A stretch of 64,000 nucleotides of DNA from Euryarchaeota archaeon UBA257 (GCA_002498985.1 DAJO01000037.1:15727-79726); one strand, 5' to 3'; counted from the first letter of the stretch, positions 27,072 to 38,900 are shown. The notes: generated from the sequence alone by a model not told the origin. A program made the numbers and translations.

Positions 27072-29942
27072 TCAAACATCTAGCATTTTTTTAGCGGCTT
27101 CAAGAGCCGCGGGAATCCCCTCAGGGTTTGACCCCCCACCTTGGGCAAAGGTTGGTCTTCCACCACCTCCACCATTGATATGGGATGAAATTGCATTCAA
27201 AATTTCCACAGAATTATACTTCTCAGAAGCCTTCGTATTCTCAGTAGTTGCAACAATTATCTTGCCTCCGCCATCCTTGCTTCCAATTATTGCTAATGTA
27301 GGATTAGATTCATCTCTTGTCAATTCAGAAAGCATTTTCATTAATTGCTTGGAATCTCCTGGAGATTCCATGATTACATACCTGATTCCATCTTTATGAA
27401 TTGCTTCATCACCTCCCCCACTTGTCCTTAACCTGACAATTTCTGCTTCTAAATTAGAGATCTTTTTTTGTTGTGATTTCCATTCTTGGAAGAACTTCAT
27501 TACTGCCTTTGGAAGATCGTCAGACTGAACTCCCAAAATCTCAGATGCTTCGCTAAGAATACGCTCTTGATGCCTCGCATGGTCTCTCGCCGTATCCCCT
27601 GCCACGATTTGCAGACGCTCTACTCCGTCTTGGACTTGACTGGAACGAACTATCCTTAATTCTCCAATATTACCTGCTTCATCATGGTGGGTTCCTCCAC
27701 AAGCTTGGACGTCAAAATCTCCAATCTTGATAATTCTAATTTGCTGATGTTTTGGAGGTCCTCCCTGATATATGTCGAAACCAAATCTAGAATCGGCTTC
27801 TGCCCTATCTAGTATTATCTTCTCTACAGTAGGATTTAACTGTACAATATCATTTGCCCTATCTTCAATTTTATCTAGCAAATCTCTTGACATTCTAGAA
27901 TAATGAGTCAAGTCAATTCTAGCGTACCTTTGTCCTTTGTTAGAACCTGCTTGTCGGATGTGAGGCCCCAGAATATCCCTGGCTGCTCCACCAACAATGT
28001 GTATAGCAGTGTGGTGATCCATTAATTGTCTTCTTCGAATATTATCTACTTCAGCATCAATTCGCCCATTATTTAGGAAACCATCTGTGAAATGAATGAT
28101 TACACCTTCCTCTATTTTAGTATCTAAGACACTAATCGTTCTTGTTTCATCTAGGTGGAAATATCCTTGATCACCTAACTGACCACCCCCTTCTGGATAG
28201 AAAAGTGTTCTATCGAGAATTACAAAGTGAGTGGGGGGGGAAATTACTTCATTAGAAAATGAAATATTATTAGATTCATGATTGATTTCACCACAATGAA
28301 GTACTTCAGCAGTGAAATGTGTCTTATTTGTGTCTAAATAATAATCTTTAGAGGTTACTGGGAATACCTCTTTGAGGAAATTATTTTTATCTCTAATTTT
28401 TGCTGCATCTTTAGTCATTCTAGCATTTCTATCTGCCATATCTGCAGAAAATCCAACTCTAACAGATAGATTCCCCCAACCTAAATCATTAGAAATGGCC
28501 ATAACCATATCTGGATTGATGCCTCTTTCTTCAGACAATCTGAATAAAATTGAATCAGGTACTTCGGTTGCATTCTTTGGGAGATTTTGTAAAGCAGTAT
28601 TAACAGCAGATTGACCTTTTCTCAACATTTCATAGTAACGTGATTCCTCTAATTCCAACAGTAAAAGTATTCCGTCTTCATTTTGTGTAAAATTTTCTAA
28701 GTCTAGATGTGTTTCAATGTGATGCTTTCCAAGTTCTGCTAAAGTCACATTCAAATTTAAATCCGATTTCATGCGACAAACTCTTCTGGCAAGCATTCTT
28801 GCTAGGTAACCGGCTTTTGTATTACTGGGTATCAATCCGTCTCCTAACATATTACACAGCGCATGCATGTGGTCAGGTATTGCATAAATAGCAGATAATG
28901 GTTCTGTAAGGCGTTTCAAATCAGAAACAGATATCTTAATTTCCTGAGCATTCAATCTTTCAATTAATGTGCTGTAGAGTGAATCTACGTCAGTACCTAC
29001 ATCGATATTTAATATCCCTGCTAATCTTGATAATTCAGACAATAATGCAGTTGTATCAACATTTAAATTTAAATCTTTCACCATTGATTCAAAGCCAATA
29101 GTTTCTTTTAACCAAGAGACAGATTCAGGATATATCGCTTCATAAATTGTTGGAGTACCGGCTGCTGCCCAGCAGAATCTTTCTAGTCCATAACCTGTAT
29201 CAATTATCTGTAAGTCCATCTCTCGATAGTTTAATCCTTTGATTACAATATCCCCCTCTTCATGTTCTTCTAAATTCATGAATACGAGAGTTGCTAATTC
29301 TAACCCTCCAACTATTACTTCGAGTGCTGCTCCAGCATTCCCCCCTCCTGACCAAGGATTCTCGACATAGGTGATTTCAATAGGGTTAATTCCAAATGTA
29401 TTGACTAACATATCGTCACAAAATCTAACACATTGATCTATCCAGTATACTACCTCGCCATCATTGGGTCTATTGAAGGCATGATGAGCCATCATTTCGA
29501 AAGTTGTCAAGTGCCTTCCTGAACGTCCAACTGCTGCAACATCAGTCAACCTTATGCATGGCTGAGAAATACACAAGGGATTAGCAGGTGGAGGGACTTG
29601 CCCACTAGTCACATGAGGTTGGAAATCTGCAATACTTGCTATTGTTAGATGTATATCATCTCTCCATCTTGCTATTACTGGATAAGGATCGATTTGGGAG
29701 TGACTATTCTCAGAGAAATAATCCAGAAATGAAGATCTCATCGAATCTTTAAGTTCCTTACCCCTCATAGAGAAACCATCAATTATTGGACTTCCTATGA
29801 ATGTATATGGGTCTTCATGAGTATCTCCAGAAGTTGTTCTGTTTTTATCCCGAGTCCAAAAGTAAAGTCCTGTTACTGAACAAGTCCTTCGCATGTGCCC
29901 AGATTCATCCCAAAACGGAATATGAACTTCTCCAAACACCAT
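27072..29942 (-). CDS. alaS: Alanyl-tRNA synthetase, archaeal type
   Basis: This 956-aa class II synthetase charges tRNA-Ala. The N-terminus (EVHIPFWDESGHMRRTC, then VAAVGRSGRHLTTFEMMAHH) is the archaeal form, in which extra residues precede the bacterial-like core. The aminoacylation core continues through ERFCWAAAGTPTIYE. The editing domain shows the zinc-type HHTAIH pair and the downstream ACGGTHH. The C-terminal C-Ala domain ends with the Gly-rich GGGGGRPTFAQGGG. Length matches archaeal AlaRS. It leads a likely operon with the aminotransferase and the duplicated V4R-like protein. It diverges from rtcB across an 80-base gap. Confidence 0.97.
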   Translation of the reverse strand: MVFGEVHIPFWDESGHMRRTCSVTGLYFWTRDKNRTTSGDTHEDPYTFIGSPIIDGFSMRGKELKDSMRSSFLDYFSENSHSQIDPYPVIARWRDDIHLTIASIADFQPHVTSGQVPPPANPLCISQPCIRLTDVAAVGRSGRHLTTFEMMAHHAFNRPNDGEVVYWIDQCVRFCDDMLVNTFGINPIEITYVENPWSGGGNAGAALEVIVGGLELATLVFMNLEEHEEGDIVIKGLNYREMDLQIIDTGYGLERFCWAAAGTPTIYEAIYPESVSWLKETIGFESMVKDLNLNVDTTALLSELSRLAGILNIDVGTDVDSLYSTLIERLNAQEIKISVSDLKRLTEPLSAIYAIPDHMHALCNMLGDGLIPSNTKAGYLARMLARRVCRMKSDLNLNVTLAELGKHHIETHLDLENFTQNEDGILLLLELEESRYYEMLRKGQSAVNTALQNLPKNATEVPDSILFRLSEERGINPDMVMAISNDLGWGNLSVRVGFSADMADRNARMTKDAAKIRDKNNFLKEVFPVTSKDYYLDTNKTHFTAEVLHCGEINHESNNISFSNEVISPPTHFVILDRTLFYPEGGGQLGDQGYFHLDETRTISVLDTKIEEGVIIHFTDGFLNNGRIDAEVDNIRRRQLMDHHTAIHIVGGAARDILGPHIRQAGSNKGQRYARIDLTHYSRMSRDLLDKIEDRANDIVQLNPTVEKIILDRAEADSRFGFDIYQGGPPKHQQIRIIKIGDFDVQACGGTHHDEAGNIGELRIVRSSQVQDGVERLQIVAGDTARDHARHQERILSEASEILGVQSDDLPKAVMKFFQEWKSQQKKISNLEAEIVRLRTSGGGDEAIHKDGIRYVIMESPGDSKQLMKMLSELTRDESNPTLAIIGSKDGGGKIIVATTENTKASEKYNSVEILNAISSHINGGGGGRPTFAQGGGSNPEGIPAALEAAKKMLDV

Positions 29943-29982
29943 CTCATGTACAACCTTACATGACTCGGAATAGTTAAACTAA

Positions 29983-29990
29983 CTTTAATA
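29983..29990 (+). promoter_or_regulatory. Candidate TATA box of rtcB
   Basis: CTTTAATA lies about 33 bases before the rtcB ATG in the alaS-rtcB divergent gap. This is a suitable distance for an archaeal TATA element with a very short leader. There is no Shine-Dalgarno before rtcB, which fits near-leaderless transcription. Confidence 0.35.
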
Positions 29991-30022
29991 CAATTGTTGA
30001 AAGACCTGTCCGACCTATTGAA

Positions 30023-31519
30023 ATGTACACTATAATTCGGAAGGCTGTGTCAGGGGAGTGGAGAGAACATTTGCAGCCTGATGGCCCCGGAAGAATGCGC
30101 ATTGGTAAACACGGTTCAATGAAAACAGATGCGATAATGGTTGCAGATTCAGATCATCTAGATGAACATTCAGATGATAGATCTCCTAATCAGTTAGTCA
30201 ATACTGCATCCTTAGATGGTATAGTAGGTAATGCTTGGGCTATGGCAGATTGGCATTTTGGATACGGATTTCCGATCGGAGGAGTTGTTGCAACTGACAT
30301 CAATTCAGGGAATCAGGGAGGCGCTATTTCACCAGGTGGGGTTGGATTTGACATTAACTGTGGTGTGCGATTATGTGCTCTTGATATCGAATATAGAGAT
30401 ATTAATCCTAAATCATTAGCTAGGAAATTAGCGGATTCAATACCTGCTGGAGCAACAAGCAAGGGAGGAGTAATTTTAGATTCAACAGAAATTGACATGG
30501 TACTTTCAGAAGGAGCAAATGCGGCAATTGAGATGGGTTGGGGAGAATCCAGAGATCTTGAGCTTATTGAATCAAATGGAGTTCTGGAAACTAATGAAAG
30601 AAATTTAGGTGAAAGAGCAAAAAAAAGAGGGAGCAAATCTATGGGAACATTAGGTTCAGGAAATCATTTCTTAGAGCTACAAGTTGTAGATAGGATTGTT
30701 GATGAAAAGGCGGCTAAAGCATTTGGAATTCGAGAGGGGCAAGTCACAGCAATGATACATACAGGATCTAGGGGTTTAGGGCATCAAGTTTGCTCTGATC
30801 ATGTGTCAAATATCGAACAAAATTATACAAAAAAAGACAATATGTGGTTCGCTGAGAAATGGAATATGTCAATACCAGACAGACAATTAGCAGCTGCGCC
30901 AATATTCAGTAAAGAGGGGCAACAATATTTCGATTCCATGTCTGCAGCTGGTAATTTCGCCTTTGCAAATCGTTCAACCTTAACTCAAAGATTGAGAAAT
31001 ATTCTAAGAGAAGAAATTAGAATGGATAGTGACCTTGAAGTAATCTATGATGTTAGTCACAATATAGCAAAGATAGAAAATCACAAAGTACATGGAGTTT
31101 CATGTGAATGCTGTGTTCATAGAAAAGGCGCTACAAGAGCACTTGGTGGAGATCATTCAGAGTTGGCAGGGAAGTTTTCAGGCATAGGTCAACCAGTCCT
31201 TGTCCCTGGTGACATGGGTACCGCCTCATGGATTTTATCTGGTCCAGAAAGTGGAGGTAATGATGCTTTTTCTTCATCATGTCATGGCGCAGGAAGAAAA
31301 CTTTCTAGAACGGCTGCAAGAAATCAGATTAATTCATCAGAATTAAAGAAGCAACTTGAAAATAGTGGAATTAATGTTCACACAAAAACACCGAATGTTC
31401 TCTCGGAAGAAGCACCGGAAGCATACAAAAATGTTGACGAAGTAATTAGATTGACATGCGAGGCAGGACTAGCTAGACCAGTAGCCAGAATGAAACCATT
31501 TGCTGTAATTAAGGGATAA
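30023..31519 (+). CDS. rtcB: tRNA-splicing ligase RtcB
   Basis: RtcB joins RNA ends bearing 2',3'-cyclic phosphate (or 3'-phosphate) to 5'-OH ends using GTP and Mn2+, and is the archaeal tRNA exon ligase. The 498-aa protein has the family motifs: ADWHFGYGFPIGGV (His78), GVGFDINCGVRL with metal ligands Asp110 and Cys113, GTLGSGNHFLELQ, HTGSRGLGHQVC, KVHGVSCECCVHRKGATRA, PGDMGTASWIL and the nucleotidyl-His region SCHGAGRKLSR. Length is typical of inteinless archaeal RtcB. It is divergent from alaS and convergent with the next gene, with the two stop codons directly adjacent. The archease-like partner gene is 8.4 kb away. Confidence 0.97.
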   Translation: MYTIIRKAVSGEWREHLQPDGPGRMRIGKHGSMKTDAIMVADSDHLDEHSDDRSPNQLVNTASLDGIVGNAWAMADWHFGYGFPIGGVVATDINSGNQGGAISPGGVGFDINCGVRLCALDIEYRDINPKSLARKLADSIPAGATSKGGVILDSTEIDMVLSEGANAAIEMGWGESRDLELIESNGVLETNERNLGERAKKRGSKSMGTLGSGNHFLELQVVDRIVDEKAAKAFGIREGQVTAMIHTGSRGLGHQVCSDHVSNIEQNYTKKDNMWFAEKWNMSIPDRQLAAAPIFSKEGQQYFDSMSAAGNFAFANRSTLTQRLRNILREEIRMDSDLEVIYDVSHNIAKIENHKVHGVSCECCVHRKGATRALGGDHSELAGKFSGIGQPVLVPGDMGTASWILSGPESGGNDAFSSSCHGAGRKLSRTAARNQINSSELKKQLENSGINVHTKTPNVLSEEAPEAYKNVDEVIRLTCEAGLARPVARMKPFAVIKG

Positions 31520-32011
31520 TTACTTATTCTGATAATGTATCTCTATAACATCATTATCTAACATCACATAATTTTCAAAATCTTGATTAATTTCTCCATT
31601 AACAAACATCAAAATTTCATGATTAGAGTCTACCTTATTATCGAGAATCTGTTCTGAATTGAATACCTCACCCCAGATATTGAAAAATGCTCCAATAGGA
31701 GCAGATATTTGGCTTGGTGTTTCGATATGCAGTCTTCCTGAATCATCATGAGTATGTATTCCTCGCATTCCATCAGGGCACTTAGAATCCTGTATACCAA
31801 TATTCTGAGATATATATTGCTCATTCCCATTAATTATTATCGATAAACTACTATGAGTGTGACTAATGTCGCTAGAATGGCTTCCAAGACAGGTTTCTTC
31901 TATAGCCCAAGATTCATTTTCTATCAAATCAGTATTTCCAGTTGTACTTAAAACAATAAAAATCACAGTAGCAGCAATTGCACCACCGAACATGATTTTC
32001 TCAAAATTCAT
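31520..32011 (-). CDS. Small membrane-anchored exported protein with HTHDDSGRLHIETP domain
   Basis: The 163-aa protein has an N-terminal signal anchor (residues about 8-24) and one extracellular domain. The motif IHTHDDSGRLHIETP, followed by IGAFFNIWGEVF, is found in a family of small exported proteins of unknown function in archaea and bacteria. The clustered His/Asp could bind a metal, and two Cys (one at GSHSS-preceding C, one in SKCPDG) could form a disulfide. It is convergent with rtcB and divergent from the glycosylase. No function can be assigned. Confidence 0.65.
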   Translation of the reverse strand: MNFEKIMFGGAIAATVIFIVLSTTGNTDLIENESWAIEETCLGSHSSDISHTHSSLSIIINGNEQYISQNIGIQDSKCPDGMRGIHTHDDSGRLHIETPSQISAPIGAFFNIWGEVFNSEQILDNKVDSNHEILMFVNGEINQDFENYVMLDNDVIEIHYQNK

Positions 32012-32062
32012 GATAATGCGAACACGGTAGTTCTCTTGAACTATTAGGTCATAGGAGTATCA

Positions 32063-32689
32063 ATGACATTGTTAGGTGATAGCCCAGACTATTGGGAAAC
32101 AGCGAAAAAAGAACTATCAGATAATGACATAATACTTTCAAGAATAATAAATAAATTTGATGATTTGGAATTAATTTCAAGAGGTGACATTTTTTTCACA
32201 TTAATTAGATCAATAATAGGCCAACAAATTTCTGTTAAAGCCGCATCTACTGTGTGGTCAAGGTTTACTGAAAGGGTTGGAAATATCACCCCTGAGAATA
32301 TACTATCGGTTGACTTTGAAGAATTAAGAAGTTGTGGATTATCTCAAAGAAAGGCAGAATATGTAATAGGAATCTCTGAATCTTGGCATGAATATAGCTC
32401 GTTTGATTGGGGGGGAATGGACGATGAAGAGATTATTGAAAAATTGATTAAATTAAGGGGTGTAGGGAAATGGACTGCAGAGATGATTTTGATATTTACT
32501 CTACTCCGCCCTAATGTATTTCCAATAGGAGATATAGGCATGATTAGAGGTATTGAAAAAACATATAATTCAGGGGTGAAAATGTCTAATGATGAGTTGT
32601 ATGCTATTTCAGAAAAATGGAAGCCATGGCGTACTGTAGCTTGTTGTTACATGTGGAGAACAGTAGATCCAGAACCAGTAGAATATTAG
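32063..32689 (+). CDS. AlkA-like DNA-3-methyladenine glycosylase (HhH-GPD family)
   Basis: The 208-aa protein is a base-excision repair glycosylase that removes alkylated purines. It carries SIIGQQISVKAASTVW near residue 50, the helix-hairpin-helix LRGVGKWTAEM (131-141) and the catalytic Asp157 in FPIGDIGM. It lacks the Cys ligands of iron-sulfur glycosylases such as endonuclease III, which supports the AlkA/Mag side of the family. The short length matches archaeal and Mag1-type enzymes without the AlkA N-terminal domain. It is convergent with a 56-aa gene with no gap between the stop codons. Confidence 0.92.
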   Translation: MTLLGDSPDYWETAKKELSDNDIILSRIINKFDDLELISRGDIFFTLIRSIIGQQISVKAASTVWSRFTERVGNITPENILSVDFEELRSCGLSQRKAEYVIGISESWHEYSSFDWGGMDDEEIIEKLIKLRGVGKWTAEMILIFTLLRPNVFPIGDIGMIRGIEKTYNSGVKMSNDELYAISEKWKPWRTVACCYMWRTVDPEPVEY

Positions 32690-32860
32690 TTACATGCAAT
32701 ATCCACGTCTTGGCTGATTAGGAATAGTGGGGGCTGCTCCTGACTGGACCCCGTCGGCCTCTTCCATAATGACTGTCAATAGAGTATTGACTAGCACTTT
32801 CAAGTCTTCAACTTCGTTTTTTAGTTCTTCCACACTTACAGCGTCGCTAGTCTTATCCAT
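32690..32860 (-). CDS. 56-aa coiled-coil small protein
   Basis: A short frame starts at ATG 32860 (MDKTSDAVSVEELKNEV) and ends at TAA 32690. Residues about 9-32 have heptad-like spacing of Leu, Val and Ile (EELKNEVEDLKVLVNTLLTV), as in a two-stranded coiled coil. A Gly/Ala/Pro-rich C-terminus follows, ending in PRRGYCM. Its stop abuts the alkA-like stop, leaving no wasted space, and the codon use looks normal. No clear ribosome site is seen. It may be a real small protein, but this is not proven. Confidence 0.5.
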   Translation of the reverse strand: MDKTSDAVSVEELKNEVEDLKVLVNTLLTVIMEEADGVQSGAAPTIPNQPRRGYCM

Positions 32861-32951
32861 CCCAATCCCATCTAAGGAATTTCTTCCTCAAAAGCAATTA
32901 GGTCACTAAATAGCCTATAAAGACAACAGTAAGAAATTACATGAAGATAGG

Positions 32952-32985
32952 GATTAGTTGGGGTTTGAATTTGCCCCAACTAATC
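32952..32985 (-). terminator. Perfect 12-bp hairpin at the end of the 2386-aa gene
   Basis: GATTAGTTGGGG (32952-32963) and CCCCAACTAATC (32974-32985) are exact inverse complements separated by a 10-base loop. The hairpin includes the TAG stop codon (32980-32982) of the giant gene. It is likely an mRNA 3'-end structure for termination or protection; no strong T run follows. Confidence 0.6.
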
Positions 32986-35900
32986 TTCTTCTTCGTATTC
33001 CCAATCGTCTTCTTCGTATTCTTCTTCATCATCATCGTAGTAATAATCTTCATCGCCACGACTGCGCATTACAAGTATTGCAACAAGAGCTACAGCGATA
33101 ACTGCAACACCAATAACCATGTAAAGGCCAGTGTTTGATTCCGCTTCTACGGGTAATGGTTGAACATTAATACCAGATAAGTCAATATTATTTCCATTAT
33201 CATTATTCCAGTCCATCTCACCTGTTTCAGGATCTTCCATAATCAATACCAATAGAGGTTGACCCTCAGACCAAGACTCCCATTGGAATTGTGCATTGAC
33301 GCTCGAAGACTGCGCACCTAGAATAATTTCAGTAGGGCCATCGGATAAGGTAGTTAGCGCCGGCGACCATTGTCCACTTTCTGGATTTAACTCGTATAAA
33401 CCAACTGTGATAGAGCCTTCTCTCTTACCATCATTTTCCCAGAATGTTTGCAGAGTTAACATCTCTCCAACCATTGGAGTAGAGGTTGGATTGATGACTA
33501 CTCTAGTATATTCTGGATTAAACTTCATTATTCTAAGAGTAGGCATTCTTGGTGCAGATTCACTACCTAGGCCAGTGACAACATTTCCTGCTCTATCGGT
33601 TGAAGTGACCCAGAAAGCAATCTGGTCGCCTTGTTCAATTGACATACCATTTAGTGGTGTAAAGTCAATATAGCCTTGATAAACATCTTTTGACTCTCCA
33701 TCATCAATCATAGTTAGTTGTCCAGTATTCTCTGATCCAGCCACTGCAGTACCCGACCTTAGAATCACCCAAGCGACATCAAGAGGTCCTTCGATCATAC
33801 CAATTTCATCGACCATCGTTACTGTGATTAGTACATCATTGATTAAATCCGATTCTAACAAAACTAATGATGAATCAGGATATGTTGATTGATCAAATAG
33901 TACCGTTGGAGCTTTACTGTCAACAGTCACAGAAGCATCTGAATTAATATCTGATGAACCACCACCTGGGACATTCAAAACTTCTGTTGAAACAGACATA
34001 GTTGGATTAAGAGGGACTCTTGAAGGCAAAATCATTGAACCATCGAAACTAGCATCTTCATTTACTGATGTGACCATCTTAATTTCTTGTGTTCCATAAA
34101 CTACTTCGAATTCAACTTCAAGATTTGCTGGAATATTTGCTGCTAATGCACCTGAACCAGAATGATAAACAAATCCACTCATTCGGAATTCATCCCCCTG
34201 TCCCAAGTACACCGAAACTCCTTGAGATTCTGCCTGAGGAGGAGTAAGATCTTCTATATTATCAGGGATTGCTACATACTTGTTATCAAGATACCAAGAT
34301 AATTCTCCAATGTTATTCTGGTACGCTACAGTAGTGAAATCATCAAGTATTGATACGCTAGGCTTACAAGAGTTCTGATTATTCTCCCAAGGGAAGTCCC
34401 AAGAGACTTCGAATATCATTGAAAGTTGAGTAATATCTGAAGAAACTTGCATCGTCTGCACAGAAAGTGGTGTCACGAAACTAGTTGCATCTGACCAAAT
34501 AGTTCCTCTCGAAGGATCGTAGCTCATCTTTCCAAGTTCACTTATCCCATCTCCACATAGCATTATCGATATATTATCCAATGTATTTAGCCCATTGGCT
34601 TCTTCAATTTGCATAGTAAATGTATGTTGTTCACCAGGCAGTAAATACCCTAAATCACGGTCCAGTGAATAACCTGTAGACTTAATGCTGGTTGGCTCAT
34701 CAGTTGCTACAACGACAGTTGCCCAAGAGTTAGATGCTCCAGGTCCTCCACCTGTACCTCCCTCTTGGTAACTCAGACCTGCCCAATCAGTACCTTCAAC
34801 ATACATATGGACTGGAGAATTAAAAGTTTGTTGAGAAACATCAATACCTACAAAATTAACTTGTTGCTGACCTGTCATACCAGGTGTTAATGGCTGTACC
34901 ATTGACAAGTATTCGTCTTCATCAGCGATACCATCTCCATTGACATCATCTACTGAACCTCGCCAATATCTGAGTGTCAAAATTTCACCTCTAGCCTCAG
35001 ATTCTTCGACTGTTACGAAAAGAGATAATGGGTCCATTGGTTCCCAAACTTTACCATGAGCTGCTTTCAAACCAGATGGGGTGTTTACTTCAAGTGGCCC
35101 TGCTACAGGAGGTTCATGATCAACTCGAACATTTACAGATGGCGGAGTTCCAGTTACATCCTCTGCCCCAAGTGAATAACCAGTAGGGCCTACTGTATTC
35201 ATCATAGGTGACAGATAAACGTTAGAGAGACCTGTTGGAGATGAAATTAGGCCAGTATATTTCCCGCCTTCTTCAGAAGTCAAAAGATAACTTAGACCGG
35301 AAATATTCAAACCAACAGTGAAATCAACCGCTTGCGGTCTAACTGCAATAGAGTCTTGGAACTTGACGGTGCCTGTGATATTTAATTCACTACCATCAGT
35401 CATCGTAAACGGATAGAATGTAGAATACTGATTTGATAGAAGCCTTCCAAATTGATCTCTGACTTCGAATGAATCAATCATCAAATCATTTTCAACCGCA
35501 TTCTTTCCAGATTCACCACTATGAGATACTGACGGCCATACTGATTCTCCTGAGGCATCGAATGCCTGAGATATCCAACGTATTGAATTAACATCATCCC
35601 ACATCCAGCTAACATCAAACATCCAGTGTATAGTGACATCATCATAGCCATCATTATGAGTTGTAATCTCTAAGAATGTTGAAGGATTCATTGGAGCAAC
35701 TGATGAACCAGAAATTTGCGTAAAGGATACCGCATCTGAACCTTGGCCCCACAAGCCATCTGCACTATTAGTAACCTCAAACATCAAAATCTCCCCATCA
35801 GAAGCGATTCCTCTGAGAGAAATCTTATCTAAATTAGAATTATCAATTAAGTGATGGTGTTGAGTAATTATTTCAACTGTCTCACCATTAGGATAAAGTG

Positions 35901-38900
35901 TATTTGGAACCACGAAATCTCTGTTGGTGACTATATAATCGAACTTTAAGTCACCATCGATGGAAACTGATCCCTTATCTGCAGTAATATTTACTGGAAT
36001 TGATACCTGAGTAGGCGGAGGATCATCTTGAGTCATAGAATCGTGATAATCAGATATTGATGTACCTAAACCTGAAACATTTTCAAATATCAAATAGCCT
36101 ATTCCAATTGTTGAAATAGATACCGTTTGTGCATAATTTGACTCTAAAGTAATGGTGACATCTCGCCATTCCCTTCCTGTGTCAGTGTCTGTGTGAGATG
36201 TAGTTAGAGAGTTTATTCCTGCAATTTGACTGTAATCTAATATGCAATGGAATATCTCTGAAGCAGAAGAACTCGTCTGACTGGATGACCCTACTGTCAA
36301 GGTAACCGGTGACTCGAATTGACCATCGGAATCAGGTGCAACTGAGATTATTCCATTATTGACCGCAGCCAGAGAGGGTAATCTCACCATTATTGAAGAT
36401 GGAGTTCCAGAATCTAAGCTTATACTTGTACCAGTTGTATGAGAATCAATACCATCTGAAACAAGCGATTGCCATCCATAATGACCGTAATCTGTACCCA
36501 TTGGGAATGACCAATCTACTGAACCATCATTAAGCATATCAACTGCAGGATTTTCTGCTGGCTCAACGAAATTGGATGAGATAACCATTCTATCAATCCA
36601 GCCATTAGTCGGTAGGGACACTGATAGAGAGAAACCTGTTTGAGGGATAGCAAAGGGTATTGATCCCTGAGAGGTTTGTCCTAATGTTGCACCAGTGAAT
36701 GAATATGCAGTCACCATTAGACCACTAGAAAAGTTACCTGATAGTGTCACGCTCTTGATTGGCCTAGATGAATGGATATAATCGGAAGTAATTGTACCGG
36801 CAATAGTTGTAGCATTCAGTAATTCATCTACTACCTCGATGCTCGGGCTGAAAGACCATCCATTATAATCTGCACTTGATGACGCAAGATATCTCTTACC
36901 ACCAATACTTATTTTGGTTAATTTAGGAGAAACTTCTTCGTCACTTGTATCCATTAGAACCTTAATTCTAACTAGTTCATATTCTTCAGAATCAACTCCT
37001 GCCAAAGAGAATGGGAAGGTAACATTGTTGTAACCTGGCACAATATTATCGCTCATGTCGACTAAGCTACCTGTAATTGAAGTATTATCGGGAATTGTTG
37101 CCTCAATATCTACCCAGCCATAATTGAAAGTGTCAATATCACTCATGTCTACAGCATTACTCAACCAGTACCCACCAGCTCCATAATTAGCAATTAGGAT
37201 ACCAAAATTATCAATGTAGGCACCCTGATAAGTTACTGAAGTATCTGTAGATAGACGGAATCTAAATCTTAACTCGTCACCAGCATAACTAGATAGAGGT
37301 GCCTGTCTATTTTCAAACTCTTGTTGATTACAATCTCCATTCATCCACGCATCATGGCCATACATCTGATTACCAGAATATCCGGGTGAACCATCATACC
37401 AACCAGGAATTTGAGGGTCGAAATAATTCCAAGAACCACCATTAACCTGTATTTGAAGACCAACTGCATCCCAACTATTTTCTGTACATATCCACTTATC
37501 AAATGTCACGTATGCTAAGCCATCGTTCGGAATATCATATGTTGGAGATGTTAACAATGAGTTCTGATTATTTGCATAGTTACCATTTAAATTTGTACCA
37601 TATACGTAAGGGAACGAAGGTTCATCACTAGGCCCTGCACTCATACCCAATTGACCATAGTTCCATGCAGATTGTTTTGACCAACCCGGAGCGTTATTGG
37701 TGGAAGGGTTTCCAGCAGTAGAATCTTCAAATCCATATACTTCGCTTAAAATTCCTCCAGTAAGAATGTAGTAATTCCAATCATCATATCCCAGTTGTGT
37801 GTTACCACCATAAGTATAGTACTCTTGATAATGAGTCATCGTAGTCGGACTTTCTAAATCGTCTCTGAATAATACAGTGCCTGTATCGTCAACAACGCGA
37901 ATATCTTCAAGTGTAAATCCTTCTTGTGAATCACCAGGATAAGTACCTCCATAATGTGTGTAAGCGTCCGTATCTACTACGAAACGAATGTAAACATTAG
38001 CCTGATTTTGATAAGCGGAAGGAATATCATATTCTACAGTCCTGATTCCGTTACTTTGGTCACCATATACTCCATCATATGAAGGATAACCAGGGATTGC
38101 ACCACTACGATCTTCACAATCACTTGTTGTAGAGGAAATGGAGGAAGAAATATCATACCATGTTACATTGTTCAATGAAATCTCAATACAAGCATTATCA
38201 CTAGTAGAGCCCTGTAAATCCCATTCCATATCTATTTCAATTGATGAAGTTGAATTAGTGCCGGTTAAATCAATTGTTCTTTGAAGTGCCCCCGCTGAAT
38301 GTGCCACATAGTTGCAATACGTACCTGTTGTAGAAATACATCCATGGTGCCAAACACCAAAATCAACACCATCATTATTGAAATCAATGTTATCCAAGAA
38401 CCATCCAGGCCTCTCATAAGATGCGTTAGGAGAAGTCCAAATATGGAATCTAAATTGAATTTTAGAAGCATTGTCAATATCTGGAATTGAAGATATACTT
38501 ATGTTCTCACTTAGCCATCCACTGTGAGTTGCAGAAGCAAAAACTGGAACTGCTACACTTTCGGGAGCACCGTTGGGTGAAGGAGCATCTGTAGACATAG
38601 TGCTAGGATATCCTCCATCTGGAGCAATATAGGTCCAGTCATTCCAACTACCAGTATTTATTCTATATTCAATCCATGTTCCATCTCCTCCACCTGAAGT
38701 AGTACTGTCCAAGTGATACCAATGGTCAAAAGTCATGTAAAGTCCATTGTAAGTATCTGAATCAGGTAAATCAACTTGAGGTAATAAGAAAGAGCTGCTT
38801 GTACCACGTGGAACTGCTGAGCCAGGCATTGTACCTACTGCTACAATTCCCTCTGTTGCAGATGATGGAATTGTTCCATAAGACATTGTTTGTTCATTAC

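Noticed and set aside
32727..32909. A 60-aa plus-strand frame
   Set aside because: It lies opposite the 56-aa coiled-coil frame, which fits the gene spacing and composition better.
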